Position numbers and translations under genes: made by a program. The notes under the pieces are model-generated. The model made no database searches, was not told the origin of the DNA, and saw only the letters and a program-made list of their open reading frames with translations. 64,000 nt of DNA, taken from Campylobacterales bacterium. GTDB taxonomy: Bacteria; Campylobacterota; Campylobacteria; Campylobacterales; Sulfurimonadaceae. Numbering within the stretch: the stretch's first letter is position 1; every line of letters starts with the position of its first letter. The stretch lies in assembly GCA_016938175.1 (NCBI GenBank), contig JAFGVE010000022.1, positions 46,840 through 110,839 of the forward strand, read 5' to 3'. Positions 43,694 through 52,017 of this stretch are shown here, one piece after another.

Positions 43694-46024
43694 TTATTTA
43701 TTTTTTTGCAATAGCTTTTTCGTATCTATCTCAAAGTCAAAGTAGTTAGAACGAAAATTTGTTGTGTTGATTTTTGCCAACTGAATAGTTGCCCCTTCAT
43801 TATTTTCTGTTTCCATATAAAGTAAAGCCAAAGCATAACGGCTTTCATAAAAAGTTTTATTTTTCATTTTTGAAAGTTCCAGAAGTGCTATTGCATTTGC
43901 ATGATGTTCTGCAGCTGTAGATGCAACAGCTCCTAAAAATAGGGTATAAGCATCACGTACTTTTAATTCATCTATGAGATGATTATAGAGAGTGTATGAT
44001 TCTTCAAAGTGCCCATCAAATAGTGAAGCCATCGCAAGAGCACTCTCTATCTCTTGTGTATTATGGCTAGAACTTGCTAATACTGATTTGAGCTGTTCCC
44101 TTATGAAATAAAGCTTTCCAGTTAATAAATTAAGCTGTATATAGAGATAACGTGTGATATACGGTCCATAATACAAGTCATTATAGTTGAATTTTTGATC
44201 ATCCAAATAACTTAAAACTTTTGCAGCATATTTTTTTGTAGGTAGTTCATTAAAATGAGTATCTATATACATAATATGTGGCAATATGTCATGCGGCTGT
44301 AAAATAGTCAGCTGTGTTGCTGACTCTTGAGCCTCTTTTTGTTTATTAGTTTTGAGTCCAATTAATACTTTTAACGCAAGATATAGAGGTCTATCTTGAT
44401 AGTTATTGTCTAACCAGTCAACAGCTGAAAGATAGTCATTTTGCGATATGTTTAAGAGTGTTCGATAAAGATCCATCTCTTCAGTAACTTCTTCATTTAT
44501 AAGGGTGTCTTTGAGGATAGAGTTGAGTTTAAATACATCTTTATCTATAAGTTGTGCTGTCATAACTGCATAGATACCAGAGAGATAGTTTTTTGCATCA
44601 AGATAGTAAGAGCGTAAGAAGTGTTCATGGGCTTTAGCTAGATCGCCAAGTTGAGCGTATGTTAATGCAAGGTTATATTGTAAAATCGAGTGTTTTGGTT
44701 GTGTTTTTACTAACTTTTGCAAGTCTACGTTTGCTTCTCTTATATTAAGCTCTAGTGCTTTTTGAATAGCTTTTGTTATCCCAATATTGACAGTTGAAGA
44801 TGCAGCACTTTTTTTAAGGTATTTTTGTGCGCTTTGTACATTGTCAATGTAGATATTTGCATTCCCTTTTCTAATATAGCTAATTGTTTGGTTTGCATTA
44901 AAAATTTTATATGGTGAGAAGTAAAATATCTTTTGATAGATACTGTTTTTTGATGAAATAATCTCATTTCTATATACATTTTGTGCTTTTTCAGGATGAA
45001 AAAGAGACTCTTTGAGTTTTACTTTAATTGGATAGTGTTTATAAACTTCTTCCGGAAACATATCCGTTACGTTTTTAATCTGCTTAGCTGCCTCTTGTAC
45101 TTGACCGGTTTTTAGATTAATAAGTCCGAGTGCAAGTTGTGATTTTACAGGTTGTATATTTTTAACAATACTCTCACTGAGATGGTTTGTTGCAAGTGTA
45201 AAGTCACCAATACGTGCATAAAGCATAGCTATACTAAAGTCATCAGTACCTTCAAAACTTTTTTCCATCGCTTCAATAGCATCGTAATTATTGTCAAATA
45301 GAGCATTTATTTTTGCAGAAAGATTTTTTTGTACGTATGGGTACTCATCTGTATTTGTATTTTTTAAGGAGTTTAGGGCGGCAAGATAGTTTTTGTTGTA
45401 GTAGTTTATGAGTGTATAGTAGTATGAATAAAGAGGTGAGTTTATCTCGTTTGGTAAATACGCATACGCTAAGTCTATATAGTAACGAAAGCTTTCTTCA
45501 TCATTAAGGTGTAAAGAGCAGACTGCCGCATTAATGGCACTAACACAACGTTTTTCATCATTTTTAATAGCTTTTGCAAAGGTATTAAGAGCTAGTTGAT
45601 ACTGTTTCTCTTTGAGCTGTGCAACACCGAGGTTATATTCTGAGATAGCTTCACTATAGTGTGCAATTTTCTCATAAAGCGTTAAGGCGTCTGTTTTTGA
45701 TCCTGTCGTGTAAAGGTAGTTTGCTTTTGCAATCATGTTTTCGAGTTTACTAGGCTCTACTTTTTGTACAGGCTGCTCATCAAGCTTTTCATCAAGTTCT
45801 ACCATGTTGATTGGAACTGAATTATCATCTTTACTGAGTAAAGCTATGAGTAGTACGATAATAAAAATCAGTAAAAGAGCACCTATAGAGGAGAAAATAA
45901 TAAATTTTTTCTTTTTTTGGTTTTTATTCTCTTCGAGTTCTATGAACTCTTCATGCTCTTTTTGGAAAGCTTCTGCGGCGTCACTGTCTTCTATGATGAT
46001 TATATCTTCTTCGATTTCAGCCAT
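43694..46024 (-). CDS. large membrane-anchored TPR protein
   Basis: 776 residues: an acidic cytoplasmic N-terminus (about residues 1-38), a basic KKKK stretch, one transmembrane segment (about 41-64), and then about 700 residues of tetratricopeptide-like helices (for example SEYNLGVAQLKEKQYQLALNTFAKAI and LALTYAQLGDLAKAHEHFLRSYYLD), presumably in the periplasm. Such repeats hold protein complexes together. The size recalls PflA of Campylobacter, a periplasmic TPR protein of the flagellar motor, but PflA has a cleaved signal and I see no specific match. Its stop lies 1 nt from that of the psd-like gene. Confidence 0.75.
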   Translation of the reverse strand: MAEIEEDIIIIEDSDAAEAFQKEHEEFIELEENKNQKKKKFIIFSSIGALLLIFIIVLLIALLSKDDNSVPINMVELDEKLDEQPVQKVEPSKLENMIAKANYLYTTGSKTDALTLYEKIAHYSEAISEYNLGVAQLKEKQYQLALNTFAKAIKNDEKRCVSAINAAVCSLHLNDEESFRYYIDLAYAYLPNEINSPLYSYYYTLINYYNKNYLAALNSLKNTNTDEYPYVQKNLSAKINALFDNNYDAIEAMEKSFEGTDDFSIAMLYARIGDFTLATNHLSESIVKNIQPVKSQLALGLINLKTGQVQEAAKQIKNVTDMFPEEVYKHYPIKVKLKESLFHPEKAQNVYRNEIISSKNSIYQKIFYFSPYKIFNANQTISYIRKGNANIYIDNVQSAQKYLKKSAASSTVNIGITKAIQKALELNIREANVDLQKLVKTQPKHSILQYNLALTYAQLGDLAKAHEHFLRSYYLDAKNYLSGIYAVMTAQLIDKDVFKLNSILKDTLINEEVTEEMDLYRTLLNISQNDYLSAVDWLDNNYQDRPLYLALKVLIGLKTNKQKEAQESATQLTILQPHDILPHIMYIDTHFNELPTKKYAAKVLSYLDDQKFNYNDLYYGPYITRYLYIQLNLLTGKLYFIREQLKSVLASSSHNTQEIESALAMASLFDGHFEESYTLYNHLIDELKVRDAYTLFLGAVASTAAEHHANAIALLELSKMKNKTFYESRYALALLYMETENNEGATIQLAKINTTNFRSNYFDFEIDTKKLLQKNK

Positions 46025-46185
46025 ATACGCCCCGCATTTTTTAATAGTATTGTAGCAAAAATAGTGCCATGCTGAAATTGATGTTGGCTAGAATTTAAAA
46101 GAGTATAAAAATAAGTTAATAGAACTATAAGTCCTGAAATACTAAGCTCATGAGTAATAAGTTTATTTTATGTGAGGAGGCTATT

Positions 46186-46380
46186 TTGAAACGAGAAATA
46201 AGTAAGTATCTAAATATTTATGTCGTGACAGGTTTTATAGGGATTTTTTCTCTTTTGTATATTTTCTCTTTTGCTTTTGTTCTGAGTGATGTCTCAAGTG
46301 GCTCAAGTAGAGAGATGAAAAAGGCTTATTGTGAAGAGAATCCTGATGAGTGTAATGTCTCCATAAAAAAAAGCCAATAA
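46186..46380 (+). CDS. small single-span membrane protein
   Basis: 64 residues with a TTG start at 46186 and a strong GAGGAGG 5 nt upstream; the ATG at 46150 has no such site. A transmembrane segment spans about residues 13-35, and a polar tail carries two Cys (AYCEENPDECNVS). It has no recognised family. It stands alone between divergent and convergent genes, with a possible -10 TATAAG near 46123. Small membrane proteins often modify larger complexes; no target is evident. Confidence 0.6.
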   Translation: MKREISKYLNIYVVTGFIGIFSLLYIFSFAFVLSDVSSGSSREMKKAYCEENPDECNVSIKKSQ

Positions 46381-46384
46381 AGAG

Positions 46385-49300
46385 CTAACTTATAGTTACT
46401 CTATTACGTCCTTCGTGTTTTGAAATGTAGAGGTTCTTATCAGCTACTTTCAAGACGTCTTCTAAAGAGTGATGCAATTGAGAATCATAAATTGTGGCAC
46501 CAATGCTAACTGTAATGTTTCCAACCCTTGGTATCTTTGTAAGTTCAATTTTCACTCTCAGTTTATTGAGTATTTTTTCAAGAGAGTTTTTGTTTTTAAG
46601 AGCTAAGAGCAGTATAAACTCCTCTCCTCCCCATCTGATGAGTACATCACTCTCTCTGGAGTTTTCATGTATAGTGTTTACAAGGATTTTGAGAACGTTA
46701 TCTCCTATATCATGACCATAAGTGTCGTTAACATATTTAAAGTAGTCTATATCTATCATTGCAACAGCATTATATCTTTCAAGTTGCGTAGTACTATCCA
46801 AAATAGTATCCCAGTACTCATACAGGTAAGTACGATTATAGGCAGTAGTTAAAGCATCATGATTACTTCGGTACTCAAGTTCAAACTGTTTTGAAATTGT
46901 GTCACTTATATCTATTAAAGTGATGATAAATACATTTAGTTCACTATAACGCTCTATATGAACTTTAAAAACTTTTTTTCTATGCTCTTTTACTGAGTAT
47001 ATAGAGACGACTTGTTTCTCTTTTGGCAGTTTTTGAATTTCTTCTACCCACTCTAAAGTAGTTCCATCTTGCTTAAAAGAGAAAGTAAATTCATCTTTTA
47101 AAAATGTACCGCAAATACAATGGTATTTCTTTTTCATCTCTTCCATTGATGCAAAATCATAAAAGTCTAAAACAGGTTTATTTACGTAACGTAATTCATT
47201 ATTTCCTGCAAGTAAAATCATGTGGGATTGAGAGTTCAAAAGTAGTTCCAAAAATGCTTTGTGCTCTTGTTTTTGGGTAATATCTATACCTATAGTCGCT
47301 ATATAGTCCATAGATCCATCTTCTTTTGTTACAAGTGTGTTTGACCACTCAAAAAAGTGTTCTTTCCCATCTTTTCCAATCCAAGCATTTTGATAACTCT
47401 TAATAATATTCCCTGTTTTTGCATTCTCAACGATTCCGACAACTTTATGCTGAATATCTTGAGGAAGAAAACGCTTCCATGCATATGGTTCTTGGGATAT
47501 TTCTTGTTCTGTATAACCAGTAAACTCTTCTGCATAAGAGTTGAGTTTTATCATTCTACCCTCTGTATCTATTAAAGCTACAATTGCATTGGCACTTTCA
47601 ATGATTGTATTTATAAAATTACGCTCACTGAGTATCTGGTCTTGGAGACTTTTTATTTCACTTATATCTCGGACAGAAGCATAAATATATGTTTCCGTAT
47701 CTACTACTATGAGAACAGCTGTTATAGAAGCATTATAAGTAGTTCCATCTTTACGTTTATGAATCGTTTCAAAGGTTATAGGTCTATCTGATAACTTTGC
47801 TATAAGTGCATCGAGCTCCTCAGGTTTTAGCTGTGCATCCCAGTCGTTTATGTGAAGTCCTAACATCTCCTCATCACTATAGCCAAGCATTGTTTTTGCC
47901 ATGTGGCTATAATCAATGAGTCTATAATCTTTATTTGTAATGAAAATAGCATCAGAAGAGTTATCCATAAAGGTTTTGAGTCTCTCTTGCTCTTTATGGA
48001 TAGTTATATCAAGCATTTTTAGCTCTGTAATGTCTTGTACGGTACCACGAGATATGGTTGGAACATGATGCTCATCAAACTCTGTTATAGATTGCTCAAG
48101 AACATATTTTATACTTTCATCTGGCATAATGATTCTATGTGTAATCTCATATGGTTTTCTATTTTGAATGGAGTTCTCAAATGCAGTTGTAACTTGTTGT
48201 TTATCCTGAGGATGAATCAAATTTAAAAAAGTTTCATAAGAAGGCTCAAACTCATCTTTTGAAATTCCAAAAATTGTATAAATTTCATCTGACCAATTAA
48301 GTGTATTGTGTTGGTGATCAAGCTCCCACATACCTATTTTAGCAATTTTTTGTGTCGTTTGTAGTTGGGTTAGAAGTTTGTTTACTTCTTTTTCATGCTC
48401 TTTTTCTTTTGTTATATCAGAAATTATTGAAAAGAGAAAGTTTCCTTCCTCAGTTTCTATCAATGATGTATTTGTTTTGATAATGGCAAGTTCACCATTT
48501 TTCTTTTTATGTTCAAAAATATATGTATTACTTTTTATGTCTGTGGCTTCAAGACGTTTTTTTTCTATTTCTTCTCTGGAGGCTGTGTTTATATCGTATA
48601 TATTTAGTTGTTTAAACTCATCCTTAGAATAGCCGTAAAATTTTTCTGCACTCATATTTGCATCGATAATTTGTCCATCTTTTGGGTTTACGAGTAGCAT
48701 AATAGCGTTATGGTATTGAAACATATTATTAAAACGTTTTTTAAAGCGGTCTAACTTTTGTTGCGTTTTTTTATTTGTATCTATATCTGTATGCATACCA
48801 ATCATTCTAAGCGGTGTACCATCCTCTTTTCTATCAACTACTATGCCTCTATCGAGTATCCATTTATATGTACCATCTTTACAAAGAACTTGGTGTTCGT
48901 TAACATAGCGATTGGTTTTTCCAAGGAGATAGTTGTTTACATCATCCATGACCGTGTTCAGTTGTTCTGGATGAACACGTTTGCTCCACTCTTCTAGTGA
49001 ATTTTGAATTTCATTTTCTGCAAAACCAAGCATTTTTTTCCATCGCGGTGAAAAATAGACTTCATTGGTTACAAGGTTCCAATCCCAAAGACCATCATTT
49101 GTACTCTCTACAGCAAGCTCAAAACGTTTAAAAAGCTGTGTATTTTCTTCATTGAGCTGTATGGTTCTCGTAACATCATTAATATAACCGATGTAATTAG
49201 TTATAGTTCCGTTAGCATCTCTTTCTATAAGTGTTTCATCTTGCACCCATTTGATTTCTTGATGTTTTGTGATGATTTTATAGGGCTGATGTGTAAAAAA

Positions 49301-49549
49301 CTCTTCATTGTTAGTTACAGCAGTAAAAACCTCTTGTTGTACTTGCTCTAAAAAGTCAGGATGTATACACTCAGCGTAGCTGATTTTTTTTTGAAGAAAC
49401 TCTTCTTGTGTATAGCCAAGAAGTTTAAAAACATTTTTGGAAACATACTCTATACTCCAAGATGTGTCATTTTCCCAGCGAAAAAGAACCGCACTCCCCT
49501 TGTCGAAAAGTTTTTGTATATTTTGCTGTAAAACTAAGTCTTTACTCAC
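46385..49549 (-). CDS. multi-PAS diguanylate cyclase
   Basis: About 1054 residues, GTG start with GGAGAAAGG upstream (a TTG at 49561 is less well placed). It has about seven PAS/PAC units in a row, no transmembrane segment, and a C-terminal GGDEF domain with the active motif WGGEEF and the inhibitory RxxD site (RESD) five residues upstream. It should make cyclic di-GMP in response to cytoplasmic cues such as redox or ligands; it has no EAL domain. The number of PAS units is large even for this group. The signal is unknown. Confidence 0.9.
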   Translation of the reverse strand: MSKDLVLQQNIQKLFDKGSAVLFRWENDTSWSIEYVSKNVFKLLGYTQEEFLQKKISYAECIHPDFLEQVQQEVFTAVTNNEEFFTHQPYKIITKHQEIKWVQDETLIERDANGTITNYIGYINDVTRTIQLNEENTQLFKRFELAVESTNDGLWDWNLVTNEVYFSPRWKKMLGFAENEIQNSLEEWSKRVHPEQLNTVMDDVNNYLLGKTNRYVNEHQVLCKDGTYKWILDRGIVVDRKEDGTPLRMIGMHTDIDTNKKTQQKLDRFKKRFNNMFQYHNAIMLLVNPKDGQIIDANMSAEKFYGYSKDEFKQLNIYDINTASREEIEKKRLEATDIKSNTYIFEHKKKNGELAIIKTNTSLIETEEGNFLFSIISDITKEKEHEKEVNKLLTQLQTTQKIAKIGMWELDHQHNTLNWSDEIYTIFGISKDEFEPSYETFLNLIHPQDKQQVTTAFENSIQNRKPYEITHRIIMPDESIKYVLEQSITEFDEHHVPTISRGTVQDITELKMLDITIHKEQERLKTFMDNSSDAIFITNKDYRLIDYSHMAKTMLGYSDEEMLGLHINDWDAQLKPEELDALIAKLSDRPITFETIHKRKDGTTYNASITAVLIVVDTETYIYASVRDISEIKSLQDQILSERNFINTIIESANAIVALIDTEGRMIKLNSYAEEFTGYTEQEISQEPYAWKRFLPQDIQHKVVGIVENAKTGNIIKSYQNAWIGKDGKEHFFEWSNTLVTKEDGSMDYIATIGIDITQKQEHKAFLELLLNSQSHMILLAGNNELRYVNKPVLDFYDFASMEEMKKKYHCICGTFLKDEFTFSFKQDGTTLEWVEEIQKLPKEKQVVSIYSVKEHRKKVFKVHIERYSELNVFIITLIDISDTISKQFELEYRSNHDALTTAYNRTYLYEYWDTILDSTTQLERYNAVAMIDIDYFKYVNDTYGHDIGDNVLKILVNTIHENSRESDVLIRWGGEEFILLLALKNKNSLEKILNKLRVKIELTKIPRVGNITVSIGATIYDSQLHHSLEDVLKVADKNLYISKHEGRNRVTIS

Positions 49550-49828
49550 ACCTTTCTCCAATAGTAATTCTTATAAGAAAATACTATCACAAAAGCTAAA
49601 AAAAAACTTTTAAAAAGTCCTAAAAAAGGGTTTAAAATGGGATTTTATTCTATATGAAGGTCAATAGTTATTTCTCGATATTTTTTTTAGTTAATAAGTA
49701 TTTATGAGTAAATATACTTTAAAACATTAAAAGAAGTTTGAGAGGAAAAAATTACTTTTAAAATAAGATGTATTGAGTGTATAAGGATGATTATAATTGC
49801 ATAATAAATCATTGAAGAGGGTAGTTAC
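49550..49828. other. AT-rich intergenic region
   Basis: About 280 nt between divergent genes. It holds a candidate -10 TATAAT at 49792-49797 for the Cys-rich gene and AAGAGGG before its start at 49829. Otherwise only A/T-rich sequence; no RNA gene or repeat is seen. Confidence 0.5.
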
Positions 49829-50164
49829 ATGTATAAGGTTGAGATGCAAGAGGAGTGTTCCTGTTTTAAAAAGAGTGAATACCAAAAGAGTGCTAGCTTT
49901 TCAACACAACAAGAGGCGTATCAGTATGCAAATGTTTTAGCTGAGCTAATGAATGAAGAGTTTTGTAAAAGACACGAGTTTTTTGCACAGGTGACTGAAA
50001 ATAATGGTTTCATAATTCGTGTAAATAGAAATATTACCTTTGTTTCAGGATGTAGTACTGGTGTGAGTTGTGATGTTGGATGTGGTTCAACAGATGACTG
50101 GACTTTAGAAGCAACGGATGAAGTTAATGATGAGAGTTGCGGAAATGGATGTGGCTGCGCTTAA
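49829..50164 (+). CDS. Cys-rich small protein, function unknown
   Basis: 111 residues, cytoplasmic by lack of a signal. Nine Cys fall in three groups: C10 and C12 at the N-terminus, C46, then C75, C81 and C85 (SGCSTGVSCDVGCG), and C104, C108 and C110 (CGNGCGC) at the end. The middle is a small alpha/beta segment with a long helix (about 26-47). The pattern suggests binding of a metal or iron-sulfur cluster. No family is recognised. Its stop touches that of the diguanylate cyclase on the other strand. Confidence 0.7.
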   Translation: MYKVEMQEECSCFKKSEYQKSASFSTQQEAYQYANVLAELMNEEFCKRHEFFAQVTENNGFIIRVNRNITFVSGCSTGVSCDVGCGSTDDWTLEATDEVNDESCGNGCGCA

Positions 50165-51844
50165 TTAGTCAAATTTGTAGGTGACTCTGTTTCTTCCGTG
50201 TTTTTTTGAATAATAGAGAAAGTCATCTGCTCGTTTGAAGATTGAATCGGCATCATCCCCCTCTTGAATTTCAGATATACCAATGGAGATTGTTATAACT
50301 CTGTTTTCAAGTGTATCGACATTTTTTTCAACATTTATTCTCAGTTTTTCTGCAAAAATATTTGCTTTTTCAAGATTAGTTGCACTTAATAAGACGATAA
50401 ACTCTTCACCGCCTATTCTGTAGATATAATCGTTAGCACGAGTTGTTGATTTTACTACACTGCTTAATCGAATAAGTACTTTATCACCTATGTCATGACC
50501 ATAGGTATCATTAATAGATTTGAAAAAATCAATATCGAACATAATTAATGAAAATGTTGTGCCATAACGCTCATAAAGTGCCATGAGGTCATCAATTTTT
50601 TCATTATAGGCTTTACGATTATGCAGTTGTGTTAACTCATCAGTATATGTCTGCTCTTTAATTGTTTGAAAGGCATTATAGAGTTCTGTATTGTCAATGG
50701 TCGTCATCAAAAATCTTTTTTTATCAGGCATAAGTGCAATTGATGAGCGGAATCTTCTTCTCTCTCCATCTTTGGTTATACAGTATCTCTCATAGTTTTC
50801 ATAAAAGCCTCGTTTAAATGCTAAGTCAAATACTTCGTCAGATTTTTTCAGATACTCTTTATCGAGAAGATCATAAGAGTGCATCTGTAACATCTCTTCT
50901 CGTGTATAGCCGACAAGGTTACAATAGCGTTGATTTACTTTTATGAATTTTGTATTCATTTCCAGTAGAGCAATACCCTCTAAAGAAGTGTTGAAAATGG
51001 ACTCGAGTTCATCTTTTTGGTCCTTAAATTCGTTCGTAAGAAAAACCTCTTTTTGAAAAGACTCAAGCATACTGACATAGATACCTGTCAATACTGTAAT
51101 GTAGCTTGCTTTTTTCAAAAGATGAGCCATATCAAATTCATAATCAAAGAGGTGTTCTGAAAATGACATAAAGAGTGTTTGTGAAATGAAACTAACAATC
51201 AATGCCATTACTAGCCAGTATTCAAACTTACTATTTTTCCATTCGCCTTTAGAGTAAAAGCCATAAAGTGCTAAAGCAAAGAAAAGTGCCGGTAGTAACT
51301 CTTCTGGTCTAGATAAGATAAACTCAGGGTAATAAGCTGCTGGAAGAGGAACAAAAGCGAAAAATAGGAAGGATAAAACAGTTGAAATGATAGTAATAGC
51401 ATAGATAAGTTTTGGATGTAAAATTCGTTGGTTGAGTCTTTGTGTTTTCCAGTGCATAAAAGCCCAAAATAAAAAGACAGAGAGATAAAGTCTAGAAGCA
51501 ATCCAACTCCAGGGAATAAGACTTTCAGGAGGTGATGGATAAAGGCTTGCAAAATACTCCGAGGTTACGATTGCATGGTAACCATCTAAAAATCCTGTAC
51601 CTAAAAAACCAGCTCCAATGAACAAAAAGAGTGTTTCATCAGACTTTGCATAAAAACGGATAAGACCGGAAATTCCAATCATTAATGCTAAAAGTGTTGC
51701 AGAAACTTCCATTACAGTGTGGAGCTGTGTACCCCCATGCCATGAAGAGTTTCTAAAAACTGTGTAGAGAATAACCAATATGGTACCTACAATAACAAAG
51801 CTGACTTGTTTATTTTTAACTGTTGATTCTATCATAGTACTCAT
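50165..51844 (-). CDS. membrane diguanylate cyclase, MASE3-like/PAS/GGDEF
   Basis: 559 residues. About seven to eight transmembrane segments in the first 260 residues, with a MASE3-like pattern (HTVMEVSATLLALMIGI...GFLDGYHAIV). A PAS domain follows (about 275-385), then a GGDEF domain with RIGGEEF and an upstream RAND inhibitory site. It should produce cyclic di-GMP in response to a membrane-sensed or PAS-sensed signal. Its 3' end directly abuts the Cys-rich gene. Confidence 0.9.
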   Translation of the reverse strand: MSTMIESTVKNKQVSFVIVGTILVILYTVFRNSSWHGGTQLHTVMEVSATLLALMIGISGLIRFYAKSDETLFLFIGAGFLGTGFLDGYHAIVTSEYFASLYPSPPESLIPWSWIASRLYLSVFLFWAFMHWKTQRLNQRILHPKLIYAITIISTVLSFLFFAFVPLPAAYYPEFILSRPEELLPALFFALALYGFYSKGEWKNSKFEYWLVMALIVSFISQTLFMSFSEHLFDYEFDMAHLLKKASYITVLTGIYVSMLESFQKEVFLTNEFKDQKDELESIFNTSLEGIALLEMNTKFIKVNQRYCNLVGYTREEMLQMHSYDLLDKEYLKKSDEVFDLAFKRGFYENYERYCITKDGERRRFRSSIALMPDKKRFLMTTIDNTELYNAFQTIKEQTYTDELTQLHNRKAYNEKIDDLMALYERYGTTFSLIMFDIDFFKSINDTYGHDIGDKVLIRLSSVVKSTTRANDYIYRIGGEEFIVLLSATNLEKANIFAEKLRINVEKNVDTLENRVITISIGISEIQEGDDADSIFKRADDFLYYSKKHGRNRVTYKFD

Positions 51845-52017
51845 ATTAAGCTTTTTCGTAATAAAACGAGTGTAATTTTTGTCACTTATTTAATGATAGC
51901 ACACTCTTTAGTATAAATACTATTGTAAAATGACTATAAGATAGACAATTTTTAGATTTTTACTGGAATTATATTCCTAAAGTCTTATTGTTTTAACAAT
52001 CAGCTTTTCTTTATTGT

